Assembly: GCA_031316255.1 (NCBI GenBank) | Contig: JALDQW010000001.1 | Span: 744,001-808,000 of the forward strand | Reading direction: 5' to 3' | DNA length: 64,000 nucleotides | Source: Nitrosomonas sp. | GTDB taxonomy: Bacteria; Pseudomonadota; Gammaproteobacteria; Burkholderiales; Nitrosomonadaceae | Shown: one piece after another, positions 35,286-43,581 of the stretch | How positions within the stretch are numbered: the first letter of the stretch is position 1 | Layout: each line of letters opens with the position of its first letter | Position numbers and translations under genes: made by a program | Notes under the pieces: generated by a model | What the model was told of the DNA's origin: nothing | The model's database searches: none | The model's input: only the letters and a program-made list of their open reading frames with translations

Positions 35286-36677
35286 ATGAACTACCGCGAA
35301 GAACGTGACGCCATGGGCGCCGTGCAAGTGCCCGCAACCGCGCTGTGGGGCGCGCAGACGCAGCGCTCGCTGGAGAACTTCAAGATTTCCGGCGAACAGA
35401 TGCCGCCCGCGCTGATACAGGCACTGGCGCAGGTCAAGCGAAGCGCCGCCACCGTCAACCATGAACTCGGCCTGCTCAACGCGGCGACCACTGCGGCGAT
35501 TATCCAGGCGGCGGATGAAGTCATCGGCGGCCAGCATGACGACGAATTTCCGCTGGTCATCTGGCAGACCGGTTCGGGCACGCAGACCAACATGAACATG
35601 AACGAAGTACTCGCCAACCGCGCATCGGAACTGCTCGGCGGCGAACGCGGCATGGATCGCAAGGTGCATCCCAACGACGATGTCAACAAGGGACAATCGT
35701 CCAATGACGTGTTTCCGACGGCGATGCATGTCGCCGCGGTGCAAGGCATCCACCACCAGTTGATACCCGCTATCAACCTGCTGCGCGGCACGCTGGCCGG
35801 AAAAGCCGAAGCGTTTTCAGACATCGTCAAAATCGGTCGCACGCATCTGCAGGACGCCACACCGCTCACGCTCGGACAGGAATTTTCCGGCTATGTCGCG
35901 CAACTCGATCACGGCCTAAAGCATGCCGAGGCTGCCCTGCCCCATTTGTACGAACTCGCGCTCGGCGGCACCGCCGTCGGCACCGGACTGAACGCGCATC
36001 CGGAATTTGCCAAACGTGTCGCCGATGAAATTGCTTACCTGACCAAACTGCCATTCGTCACCGCACCAAACAAGTTTGAAGCGCTGGCCAGCAATGACGC
36101 ACTCGTCCATGCGCATGGCGCATTGAAAACGCTGGCCGCCTCGATGATGAAAATCGCCAACGACATCCGCTGGCTCGCATCGGGCCCGCGTTGCGGCATC
36201 GGCGAACTGAAAATCCCCGAAAACGAACCCGGCAGCTCGATCATGCCCGGCAAAGTCAACCCGACCCAGTCGGAAGCCATGACCATGCTGTGCTGCCAGG
36301 TCATGGGCAACGACGTTGCGATCAACATGGGCGGTGCGATGGGCAATTTCGAACTCAACGTAATGAAACCGCTGATCATCCATAACTTCCTGCACAGCGT
36401 GCGCCTGCTCGCTGACGGCATCACCAGTTTCAACGACCATTGCGCCGTCGGCATCGAAGCCAATCGTGAGCGCATCGACCATTTAATGCATAACTCGCTG
36501 ATGCTCGTCACCGCACTGAATCCGCATATCGGCTACGACAAGGCCGCTGAAATCGCCAAAAAAGCGCACCGCGAAGCAACAACGCTTAAAGCCGCCGCGA
36601 TTGCCACCGGTTACGTCAGCGCCGAGCAGTTCGATGCCTGGGTCGTCCCTGAAAAAATGGTCGGAAAAACGGATTAG
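35286..36677 (+). CDS. fumC: class II fumarate hydratase
   Basis: 463 residues. The superfamily signature [17 protein letters not shown] is at about residues 317-333, and [14 protein letters not shown] and [16 protein letters not shown] mark the active-site regions. It hydrates fumarate to malate in the citric acid cycle without an iron-sulfur cluster. The gene follows nrdB by 171 bases; AAGAGGGG before the ATG is a fair ribosome site. The long antisense ORFs are codon-bias shadows. Confidence 0.96.
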   Translation: MNYREERDAMGAVQVPATALWGAQTQRSLENFKISGEQMPPALIQALAQVKRSAATVNHELGLLNAATTAAIIQAADEVIGGQHDDEFPLVIWQTGSGTQTNMNMNEVLANRASELLGGERGMDRKVHPNDDVNKGQSSNDVFPTAMHVAAVQGIHHQLIPAINLLRGTLAGKAEAFSDIVKIGRTHLQDATPLTLGQEFSGYVAQLDHGLKHAEAALPHLYELALGGTAVGTGLNAHPEFAKRVADEIAYLTKLPFVTAPNKFEALASNDALVHAHGALKTLAASMMKIANDIRWLASGPRCGIGELKIPENEPGSSIMPGKVNPTQSEAMTMLCCQVMGNDVAINMGGAMGNFELNVMKPLIIHNFLHSVRLLADGITSFNDHCAVGIEANRERIDHLMHNSLMLVTALNPHIGYDKAAEIAKKAHREATTLKAAAIATGYVSAEQFDAWVVPEKMVGKTD

Positions 36678-36796
36678 AACAAACGGCAAATTAACAATTA
36701 ACAAAATGATTCAAATAACAAAATCATGTCTGTAATAAAATTTTAACAATTGACAACTACACTTGCGCTGTATCAAAAAACATTAAAGGAGTATTT

Positions 36797-37060
36797 ATGT
36801 TTTGTTATATCAAGGAATGGCCCAACAAAATGGCCACACTCATGACCGCAGATGGCGTGGTGCTGTGCACCTGCGAAACTACCGACGAAGCCCGGAAAGT
36901 CTGGCTGGACTGGAAACAGCAGCATTTAAACCGGCTGGCGTTCGATACATCCGATACTGAACCCGAAATTCTGCCGTATTCACCGACGGCTGGGGATTGG
37001 TTGAAGGCGGTTGTGATGAGTTGTTATCCAAGCAGAGAAAAGAAAGTGGTGAATGAATAA
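36797..37060 (+). CDS. small hypothetical protein
   Basis: 87 residues with a good ribosome site (AAAGGAG) 6 bases before the ATG. The text has several aromatic residues and three cysteines (MFCYIKEWPNKMATLM, LCTCETTDEARKVWLDWKQ). No family recognised. It is the last gene with core-like base composition before the accessory stretch. Confidence 0.65.
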   Translation: MFCYIKEWPNKMATLMTADGVVLCTCETTDEARKVWLDWKQQHLNRLAFDTSDTEPEILPYSPTAGDWLKAVVMSCYPSREKKVVNE

Positions 37061-37226
37061 ATTTTCAGATTTAGCTTTAATAGTTCATCTACGAAATTTT
37101 TGGTTGTTATAAATTTTTACTTGTGAGTGATTATCTGTATATGAATGCTAATTTTATTAGCAAAATATTTTATACAAATAAATATGATTTTTTACGGTTT
37201 GTCTGATTCTAGTTAGAGGTGTATTG

Positions 37227-37652
37227 ATGTCCGAACAGCTAGCAATAACCCTAATCGCGGCAACGGTCGGCTTCGTGGCGGCCGTTTTCTTCTGTATCGG
37301 AAACGTACTGAATACCTCGAAAACCATTATGCTTCAGTCCGTTCCATACTGGGATTTCAGTGAACCAGTGGCCCGCTCATTGACTGCTCAGCGAGCCCAA
37401 TATGTGGTTGGCGCTTTGCTGCTTGTTGGAGCTTTTCTCCTACAGGTCATCGGCGCTTTGGCATCGCCAACTGATGAGGCTTGCCTACCTGAATGGCTGG
37501 CCACTTGGCCATGGCTCATTGCTGCAACGTTCGTACCGACATGCATTGTTTCTTTATTTATTACTTGGTTGCTGTATCGTTCAACAATAAAGAAAGTGCT
37601 CATCTTAGAAAAGAAAGATCGAGAAGCGGAAGAGTGCGGTAGACTGGAGTAA
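37227..37652 (+). CDS. hypothetical membrane protein, ending in a repeat
   Basis: 141 residues from the ATG at 37227. Three hydrophobic segments (about 6-26, 60-80, 93-114), then a charged C-terminal tail (KKVLILEKKDREAEECGRLE). No family recognised. The last five codons and the stop come from a repeat element also seen at 40570-40611, so the C terminus may be a by-product of an insertion. First gene of the repeat-rich region. Confidence 0.65.
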   Translation: MSEQLAITLIAATVGFVAAVFFCIGNVLNTSKTIMLQSVPYWDFSEPVARSLTAQRAQYVVGALLLVGAFLLQVIGALASPTDEACLPEWLATWPWLIAATFVPTCIVSLFITWLLYRSTIKKVLILEKKDREAEECGRLE

Positions 37653-37683
37653 GCTTTGCGCACCCCAACGTTTACTATCATAA
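37635..37683 (+). repeat. dispersed repeat, family 2 copy 1
   Basis: CGGTAGACTGGAGTAAGC followed by TTTGCGCACCCCAACGTTTA. It is about 85 percent identical to the copy at 40570-40611 and partly palindromic (GTTGGG with CCCAAC in the second copy). It supplies the stop codon of the gene before it. Confidence 0.7.
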
Positions 37684-37697
37684 ATAGGAGGTATTGA

Positions 37698-37889
37698 TTG
37701 GTTTGTGCAACAATCCTTATAACTATCTTTCTTATACTATTTCCTTTTGAAGTGGTTTCAGCAAGTAAATGTGTTAATTATGTCAATGAGATAATTGATG
37801 CAGCTCGTCAATTTAGCTTGGAAGGTACGCAAGCAAATAACAAGGGGACTGGTCTTGCATTGCAACATTTAATTTTAAAGTTACTATAG
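37698..37889 (+). CDS. short secreted peptide, C terminus from a repeat
   Basis: 63 residues from a TTG at 37698, with a strong AGGAGG 6 bases upstream. Residues 1-22 look like a signal peptide (ATILITIFLILFPFEVVSA). About 25 residues of mature sequence follow, and from ANNKGTG onward the frame runs into the repeat that begins at 37841. So it may be a truncated former gene or a short peptide gene. No family recognised. Confidence 0.4.
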   Translation: MVCATILITIFLILFPFEVVSASKCVNYVNEIIDAARQFSLEGTQANNKGTGLALQHLILKLL

Positions 37890-37990
37890 CTCGATTGGGT
37901 GCAATAACTAAAAAGCATGTGCCATATCATTCACCCACTGGTGTAATGCACTATGTTTATTGTACCTTACGTGTTGGGGTTCATAAACTC
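37841..37990 (+). repeat. dispersed repeat, family 1 copy A
   Basis: About 150 bases. Its palindromic core (37897-37970, 74 bases) begins GGGTGCAATAACTAAAAAGC and ends TTATTGTACCTTAC, with an inner pair GTGCC/GGTGT. Copies B (39145-39218) and C (39905-39978) have cores of exactly the same length. A preceding block (ACTGGTCTTGCATTGCAACA) is also shared. Confidence 0.85.
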
Positions 37991-38113
37991 ACCTCATTGA
38001 CCTTCGCGCTACGCGCTAGATGCCGGAGAATAAAGCCATCACCGCTGTCGCCAAAGGGGTCTCACCCTGTAATAAAACCATGAAGTTTTCGGAAAAACCG
38101 GGGCGATTTACTA
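37991..38113. other. region upstream of the TIR-receiver gene
   Basis: No gene seen between the repeat and the next gene. A TATAAT at 38114-38119 is a likely -10 box for the TIR gene, with no clear -35. Confidence 0.4.
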
Positions 38114-38144
38114 TATAATCATTTGTTCGATGACAAGAAAGACG

Positions 38145-39083
38145 ATGCCCAAAGTATTTATTAGCTATTCCACAAAAGACGCTGTTTTTGCTGATCTCGC
38201 AATGATGAAGCTGGATGCACAAGGCATTTCCGTGTGGCTTGATGCCGGCAATCTCAGAGGTGGTGAAGAATGGCGCAGTTCCATAGATAGAGGCATTTCT
38301 CAATCCGATGCAATGATCGTAATTTTGACCCCGGCCTCATGCATGTCTTCGTACGTCACCTACGAATGGGGATTTGCTCTGGGTAAGAAAAAGAAGGTTA
38401 TACCCATTCTCCATCAAGACTGTGAAGTCCATCCTCGCCTTGAGGCGATACAATATCTCGACTTTAGAGATCATCGCAATGGACAGTGGGATGCACTGGC
38501 TAGCGAGATCAGGGACGCGGAAATTCGGAACTCAGAAGAATCTCACGAACAGCAAGTTGGACAGATGAGTGCAGATGATCTTAAGGAGATAATCGCGAGT
38601 GCAGTAGCACTGGCCTCTGCCAAGGCAAAATCAGACGGCCAACCAAGTGAACCCGAGGACTTTTCACGGGCCGCGGAGAGCGTTGTAGGCGCTGTCACCC
38701 GATCAAGTCACCGGCACTCAGCACGCCAACCGTATACTATTCTCTGGGTAGATGATCGTCCAAACAACAATGTCTTAGAACGACAAGCTTTTGAGGCACT
38801 CGGTATCGAGTTTACATTGGCACTCTCTACGCATGAGGCGCTAGAAGTTCTTAAGCGCAAAAAGTTTTCCGCCATTATCTCGGACATGGGACGAAAAGAG
38901 GGGCCACGGGAAGGCTATGTTCTGCTTGAAGCCTTGAGAGAAAAAGATAGAGAAACCCCATTTTTTATCTACGCAGGTTCAAATGCCCCTGAGCACAAGC
39001 GAGAAGCTGACAAAAGGGGGGCTCAGGGAACGACCAACAATCCGCATGAACTTTTTGAATTAGTAACGCGACATCTCGAATAA
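38145..39083 (+). CDS. TIR domain fused to a receiver-like domain
   Basis: 312 residues from ATG 38145 (MPKVFISYS, the usual opening of TIR_2 proteins); ATG 38130 would add five. Residues are numbered here from 38130. TIR domain about 8-130, with VFISYSTKDAVFA, WLDAGNLRGGEEWRSSI and YVTYEWGFALGKKKKVIPI; E79 is in the place of the catalytic glutamate of NAD-cleaving TIR domains. A charged linker follows, then a receiver domain (about 203-317) with D208/D209, phospho-acceptor candidate D252 and S284, but without the usual lysine near the end. No kinase is nearby. TIR proteins often act in phage defence; the role here is inferred. Confidence 0.85.
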   Translation: MPKVFISYSTKDAVFADLAMMKLDAQGISVWLDAGNLRGGEEWRSSIDRGISQSDAMIVILTPASCMSSYVTYEWGFALGKKKKVIPILHQDCEVHPRLEAIQYLDFRDHRNGQWDALASEIRDAEIRNSEESHEQQVGQMSADDLKEIIASAVALASAKAKSDGQPSEPEDFSRAAESVVGAVTRSSHRHSARQPYTILWVDDRPNNNVLERQAFEALGIEFTLALSTHEALEVLKRKKFSAIISDMGRKEGPREGYVLLEALREKDRETPFFIYAGSNAPEHKREADKRGAQGTTNNPHELFELVTRHLE

Positions 39084-39087
39084 CGAG

Positions 39088-39236
39088 AACGGGGACTGGC
39101 CTTGCATTACAACATTTAACTTTCAAGTTACTATAAGCTCGGTTGGGTGCAATAGCTAAAAAGCATGCACCATATAATTCACTCACTAGTGCAATTCACT
39201 GCGTTTATTGCGCCTTACACGTTGGAGTCCACTTCT
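39088..39236 (+). repeat. dispersed repeat, family 1 copy B
   Basis: Starts 4 bases after the TIR gene stop codon with GGGGACTGGCCTTGCATTAC. The core at 39145-39218 is 74 bases, as in copies A and C. It ends 7 bases before the stop of the converging nuclease gene. Confidence 0.85.
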
Positions 39237-39243
39237 GATAGAA

Positions 39244-39801
39244 CTATCTTGCACTGATTGTAACAAGTGGTTTATGTAAAGCGATATATTTTTCCCTTAG
39301 GCTACTTCTACTATTGAAAATCATTTCCTCTAATTGCTTTGACGCAACAATTTCTTTTTTTACAATATCTAATAATGTTTCCCATTCTAATTCATCAGGT
39401 TCATAATCTTTCCACGAAAGCATAAAGTCAAAATGTGCTCCATGCCTGAATAAACGACCTGGTAGCGGGTAATGTTTTCTATGACCTAGAAAAATGCCAT
39501 ATCTAAGATAGGGGTGAACATATTTATGGGTTGCAGACTTCTGACTATAAGTAATCGCGTCATGCGTAGTAACACTTTCAATTTTCGTTTCAATTACTAC
39601 TCTGGGCTTCCATGAGTTACTATTGCCCTCGTATACGAGAATATCTGTTTCATATGCCATTTCATTGTAAAAATTGGCACTATCACCATACCCGACTATT
39701 TCATTTGCATAAATCAATTTTTTCCCTGCCTCAACACAATAATCCACAAGCGCCTTATCAAGTTTCTCAGCTACAAATTTTGCCCAATCTGTTTCTTTCA
39801 T
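39244..39801 (-). CDS. PD-(D/E)XK nuclease-like protein
   Basis: 185 residues. D53 (in YETDILVYEG) and E71-x-K73 (VVIETKIE) form a D-x17-E-x-K arrangement typical of PD-(D/E)XK nucleases, with beta strands on both sides. Later text (YGIFLGHRKHYPLPGRLFRHGAHFDFMLSW) resembles restriction-type protein families. No methyltransferase is nearby, so it is not an ordinary restriction enzyme; a defence or mobile element role is possible. It lies between two repeats, opposite in direction to the TIR gene. Confidence 0.65.
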   Translation of the reverse strand: MKETDWAKFVAEKLDKALVDYCVEAGKKLIYANEIVGYGDSANFYNEMAYETDILVYEGNSNSWKPRVVIETKIESVTTHDAITYSQKSATHKYVHPYLRYGIFLGHRKHYPLPGRLFRHGAHFDFMLSWKDYEPDELEWETLLDIVKKEIVASKQLEEMIFNSRSSLREKYIALHKPLVTISAR

Positions 39802-39835
39802 TTTTTAGTTCTTAGGTTTAAATGATTGGCACGCT

Positions 39836-40000
39836 AAAGGGTTCGTCTTGCATTGCAACATCTTGACTTCCAATTTTACTACATACACGCGCCAAAGCGC
39901 GGTAGGGTGCAATAACTAAAAAGCATGCGCCATATAATTCACCCACTGGTGCAATGCACTACGTTTATTGCACCTTACGTGCTGGGGTTCATAAGCTCTG
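39836..40000 (+). repeat. dispersed repeat, family 1 copy C
   Basis: Starts 35 bases before the nuclease start codon (reading against it). The core at 39905-39978 opens GGGTGCAATAACTAAAAAGC and closes TTATTGCACCTTAC; the outer arms pair almost perfectly (GGTGCAATAA with TTATTGCACC), so a long hairpin can form. Confidence 0.85.
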
Positions 40001-40243
40001 TCCAACCTACGCGCTTCTGGTGTAGTGGGACATCGTTATTGGCGTACGAATTTTCCTACGTAGCCGCACGTATATTTTTATCCAACGCGTTTTGGTACAG
40101 TTAGTCCATCTGTGCATTTGTGCTTATGCTAAAGGCATGAAAGAGAGATAGAAACAATATCGTTACATTTAAGCTTATCGCCCGAAAGGGTCGCGCTGGC
40201 TGATGAGTTTTGATTAACGCGGCCAAGCATAGGGGGTTACAAG
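40001..40243. other. gene-free stretch in the accessory region
   Basis: About 240 bases with no supported gene. TTACGTGCTGGGG ends the repeat; the rest has no clear motif before the AGGGGG site of the next gene. Confidence 0.3.
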
Positions 40244-40474
40244 ATGGCAATCAAGCTGATTAACCAATATCAGGCCTGGTGGGACTCAGCATCCAATCGA
40301 GGATATTTTTGGTTCACATATTTCGATGGAGAACGGCAACGTACCGGCCCCGTAAGTGCAGAAAGTTTTGCCATAGTGACTGATCTTCTCCGGAATGAAA
40401 AACCAGTCTATGGAGATCATACGAAAGCTATGGTAACGACCCAGTCAGAAGAAGTGGGTGAGGAAGAAACCTAA
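40244..40474 (+). CDS. small hypothetical protein
   Basis: 76 residues with AGGGGG upstream of the ATG. Residues 7-35 (NQYQAWWDSASNRGYFWFTYFDGERQR) are rich in aromatic residues; the tail is acidic (SEEVGEEET). No family recognised. It is followed by a partial repeat copy (40532-40614). Confidence 0.5.
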   Translation: MAIKLINQYQAWWDSASNRGYFWFTYFDGERQRTGPVSAESFAIVTDLLRNEKPVYGDHTKAMVTTQSEEVGEEET

Positions 40475-40531
40475 GGATCATGGATCAACGGATCAAGAGG
40501 GTCGGATTCGATTGTTTTTCCGCGCGCCATT

Positions 40532-40614
40532 GGGCGCGCACCTTACATTACAACATTCAATTTTAAAGCACGGTAGGTTGGGGTAAGTTTTGCGCAGCCC
40601 AACATTTATCTAAC
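40532..40614 (+). repeat. composite repeat, family 1 fragment plus family 2 copy 2
   Basis: CACCTTACATTACAACATTCAATTTTAAAG resembles part of family 1, and CGGTAGGTTGGGGTAAGT with TTTGCGCAGCCCAACATTTA is the second copy of family 2 (first at 37635-37683). GTTGGG and CCCAAC form a short hairpin. Confidence 0.65.
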
Positions 40615-40703
40615 AGACAATGTTAATCGGCCTATAACGCTGCAAAAATTTGCCTGTTATAATTCTTCAATTGGGTCAATCCTGGATGGTCATCTGTTGC
40701 TAG

Positions 40704-40966
40704 CGTTACCGGCGAGCGAATGTAAAAGGAGGAACGTATTTTTTACAGTGAACCTTGCCCAGCGCCACTTATGCCTACTGACGGAATTTGTTGATGTGCT
40801 TCGGAAAGCGGTCAGAGCCTTCAAACAACGGCATCCGTTTTATATTGATGCCTTTGTCGTATTACCTGACCATTTGCACGCAATCTGGTCGCTGCCGGAA
40901 CAGCACAGACAGGCCCATAAACGCGACATGGAAAACTTAAGCATCAGGTACCCAGTCAAGCCGTGA
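40704..40966 (+). pseudogene. broken REP-associated tyrosine transposase
   Basis: The reading frame YRRANVKGGTYF (from 40704) shifts at a run of six T (40739-40744) into FFTVNLAQRHLCLLTEF and continues to FYIDAFVVLPDHLHAIWSLPE. The HxH-type DHLH of the transposase is present. A seventh T would restore the frame. After the SLPE the expected remainder is missing, so the gene is both frameshifted and truncated. Family members mobilise REP palindromes; palindromic repeats are close by. Confidence 0.75.
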
Positions 40967-41154
40967 GAATTACTACAGGCTGTTTAAACATCCTGTTACG
41001 TGCGGCGTTGGTACCCATACCGCTAAGCGAAACGGAATACATGTCAACGATTGATTAACATTCTTTAGCCAATAGTCGGTTATCAATCAATTTGTTGTGA
41101 CTGGGTGCCATGTAGGTGTATATTAGAACCCATAATATTTTATGGATTTAGACG

Positions 41155-41424
41155 ATGACAAAACAATCTGTTAACGTTACGCCACCAAACGATGACTGGC
41201 TTAATGCTAAGGTGGCAAGCAAGGAATATTCGAATAAGACAGACATCATCAACGATCTCATTCGTCGTGAACGTGAACGGGAAGAAAAATTCAAGACTCT
41301 TAAGGCTGCAATTGAGAAAGGATTGGCTAGTGATATTACCGAGAACGACGTGCTTGATATTATGCAACGTGTAGAAAAGAGAATGGCAGAAAATGGCACG
41401 TTACCGGATACTGGCCGAGACTGA
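41155..41424 (+). CDS. parD: ParD-like antitoxin
   Basis: 89 residues. The N-terminal part (KQSVNVTPPNDDWLNAKVASKEYSNKTDIINDLIRRERERE) is a ribbon-helix-helix DNA-binding domain as in ParD/CC2985 antitoxins; the rest would cover the toxin. It overlaps the toxin gene by 32 bases. Such antitoxins repress their own promoter. Confidence 0.85.
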   Translation: MTKQSVNVTPPNDDWLNAKVASKEYSNKTDIINDLIRREREREEKFKTLKAAIEKGLASDITENDVLDIMQRVEKRMAENGTLPDTGRD

Positions 41425-41683
41425 TGCCGACATTGATAAAATCTATGTTGACGGGATAGAGAGATGGGGACTGGCACAGGCCAAAAACTACTTAATTGGC
41501 CTGCACGAACGTTTAGAGTTTTTGGCCGATAACCCAAACTCCGGTTTCAATTCAGATGCGCTCTCACCCGGCTTGCAACGATTCCGTTATGGCCGTCATG
41601 TCATATTCTTTACCAATACAAACGATAAAATTTTAATTGTTCGTGTACTGGGAGAAAAAATGGATTTCGAACGCCATTTATAA
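41393..41683 (+). CDS. parE: ParE-like toxin
   Basis: 96 residues of the RelE/ParE fold: YRILAETDADIDKIYVDGIERWGLAQAKNYL at the start and GRHVIFFTNTNDKILIVRVLGEKMDFERHL at the end. ParE toxins poison DNA gyrase. It overlaps the antitoxin, which is read first. The pair may help keep the surrounding accessory DNA in place. Confidence 0.88.
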   Translation: MARYRILAETDADIDKIYVDGIERWGLAQAKNYLIGLHERLEFLADNPNSGFNSDALSPGLQRFRYGRHVIFFTNTNDKILIVRVLGEKMDFERHL

Positions 41684-41799
41684 TTTTAACCACTAAATTC
41701 GTATAGCGTTTTCTTGCTTTCTAATGAAAAGAAGCCGGCACCAGTACGCAGGTTGGAAAATTAAAACTAAAATGCGGCCTGATTAACAAGTTGCAACAG

Positions 41800-41830
41800 C
41801 ACAAGGGAACTGGCCTCGCATTAATACACC
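41800..41830 (+). repeat. fragment of repeat family 1
   Basis: CACAAGGGAACTGGCCTCGCATTA resembles the start of copies A and B (AAGGGGACTGGTCTTGCATT). No palindromic core follows; a truncated copy. Confidence 0.5.
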
Positions 41831-41849
41831 CTCCACAGGATTCGACAAA

Positions 41850-41930
41850 ATGGCGTATGATATCAACGAGGAGAGTCAAATGATGCAGCAGCTTAACTCT
41901 TCCAAAAAATCTCTGGAAAAACTAGGCTGA
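41850..41930 (+). CDS. 26-residue micro-ORF
   Basis: An ATG at 41850 or 41880 (the latter with GAGGAGAG upstream) starts a frame ending LEKLG. It may be a decayed remnant. Real expression is doubtful. Confidence 0.15.
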   Translation: MAYDINEESQMMQQLNSSKKSLEKLG

Positions 41931-41958
41931 TTCAGGTCAAATCTATACGAATTAATAT

Positions 41959-42330
41959 ATGAATGACAAACCCAGAATGAAGGTTTATTACAATTCCGCC
42001 TGTCCAATCTGTAAAGCAGGGATAGAAGGACAGATGGACAAACATAGCGTCTGTGAAATTCAATGGAATGACGTTCACAAAAACAATGCGGCGGTTTCAG
42101 AGGTGAATTCCGATCTTGAGTTTGTGCGAGAGCGCCTTCATCTCGTCGATGAGAATGGCAATCTTCAGGTTGGGTTTGATGCTTTCCTGGCTATCTGGCG
42201 TCACTCGCCCACAGAGACATGGAAGTCCAGGCTGTTTGGTTTTCCAGTCATCAAGCAATTATGCAGAATTGCGTACAACCTTTTTGCCGCCGCGCTTTAT
42301 AAATGGAATAAAGCAAAGAAACATTGGTAG
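41959..42330 (+). CDS. DUF393 (DCC family) thiol-disulfide oxidoreductase-like protein
   Basis: 123 residues with YYNSACPICKAG (C15, C18), the DCC-family opening of thioredoxin-like proteins, followed by LHLVDENGNLQVGFDAFLAIWRHSP and a C-terminal amphipathic stretch. These are small membrane-associated or soluble proteins of uncertain redox role. It stands alone downstream of the ParDE pair. Confidence 0.82.
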   Translation: MNDKPRMKVYYNSACPICKAGIEGQMDKHSVCEIQWNDVHKNNAAVSEVNSDLEFVRERLHLVDENGNLQVGFDAFLAIWRHSPTETWKSRLFGFPVIKQLCRIAYNLFAAALYKWNKAKKHW

Positions 42331-42540
42331 TCAACGGTATCAAGCAGGTAGTCCGGATTGCGCTTGTGGAATCCGGACAGCAAAACGGGGACCATAAACG
42401 AGGTATGGGAAGCCTTGAGCTGAAGGAACTTGTGGACGGACACCTTCCGCGATGCCAAATGAACAGTCACCCTTTAGCTTTTGGCGCATACACTGCGCCA
42501 TGAATCCTGCATTGATCGTTCTTGTTTTATGGTACGCCAT

Positions 42541-43581
42541 TTATGGCGTCGGCATCGATAAAACCTCCGCCGCTTCAATGGCAATAAAACCGTGAACGGC
42601 TTTCGTCGGATGTATGCCATCCCAGAACAAATAAGTATCCGGATTCCTGCATTGGAAAGGTGGAATATTCGGTGTTACGCAGGCATCGTCGGTATTGATA
42701 ATTCCAAACGGTGAAGGATCTGCAATAGCGCCCTTGAGCAAGGTGTCAAGATCCAGCATCCGTACTTCAATCCCAGGCAAGCCCTGGAAACTGTTTTGCA
42801 GCTCTATCAAACCCGCATTGAAAACGCTGTTCAAACTATTTGCCGCAAAAATTGCACCGGGAAACCGGGATTCCAGAATTTTCAATGCCGGCGTTTCACC
42901 AACAGACGGAACATTGACAAGCATAAACTGCCTTGCGCCATGCCCATAAAGTTGCACAACAGTATCTCCAATACTGGATAGCGCCGGAATGATTGCAGCC
43001 GCGATAATTGCTCCGATATCTTCACCTGCGGCCAATCTTACCAAGGCATCCCTGATATCGTTTCCACCCAGTTCCAAAATGAATAATGTGGCATCAGAGG
43101 TCTGTGGAAAATCGTTAAGATACCGATTCAATTGATCATCCAAATTAAACCGACAATCAAAATCCACAGACCGGGCGCCGCCAATTGCATAATTGCTGGC
43201 AGGAACACCCTCATCGCGCAGAGCGGGAAGCGCATTGCCGCCCAGACCTTTATTGCGCGCCAGTTGCTCTACCCAGGTAGCGCCGTTTGACAGATGATGG
43301 CCCCCTTTTGCATAGGCACTATCCGGTATGATCAGCACATCGAGAGCATCGTATGGCGGCGTGTTCACCGGCACTCCGGGATTGCAGCCTGCATTAAAAC
43401 CAAAAGATTCAGGATCTGAAAGCACAACAAATGCATTCCCAGGATCACTTAAACTTGTACCGAACGTAACGATTCTTTCAATCGGCATGTTTTGTGCAAA
43501 CGCGGAAACCGGAAAAGAAAAACACCATGCAATCAGCATAACCGTTAAAAAAAGACGCTTTACAACCCCGAGCGTTCGCAT
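42541..43581 (-). CDS. secreted SGNH/GDSL hydrolase
   Basis: 346 residues. The signal peptide spans about 1-29 (ending in AFA). Block I is FGTSLSDPGN (GTSLSD for GDSL), block III LELGGNDI, and block V WDGIHPTKAVH gives the Asp-x-x-His pair. This is an autotransporter-free esterase or lipase of the phospholipase/GDSL type; the substrate is unknown. The first coding region of the 42500-46000 group, transcribed against fcc genes. Confidence 0.88.
   Translation of the reverse strand: MRTLGVVKRLFLTVMLIAWCFSFPVSAFAQNMPIERIVTFGTSLSDPGNAFVVLSDPESFGFNAGCNPGVPVNTPPYDALDVLIIPDSAYAKGGHHLSNGATWVEQLARNKGLGGNALPALRDEGVPASNYAIGGARSVDFDCRFNLDDQLNRYLNDFPQTSDATLFILELGGNDIRDALVRLAAGEDIGAIIAAAIIPALSSIGDTVVQLYGHGARQFMLVNVPSVGETPALKILESRFPGAIFAANSLNSVFNAGLIELQNSFQGLPGIEVRMLDLDTLLKGAIADPSPFGIINTDDACVTPNIPPFQCRNPDTYLFWDGIHPTKAVHGFIAIEAAEVLSMPTP

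Noticed and set aside
35916..36482. 188-residue minus-strand ORF inside fumC
   Set aside because: Same explanation; the fumC signature is on the plus strand.
37841..40000. Integron attC sites between single-gene cassettes
   Set aside because: No proper RYYYAAC/GTTRRRY core pair could be placed, and no integrase is in the window. Reported only as repeats.
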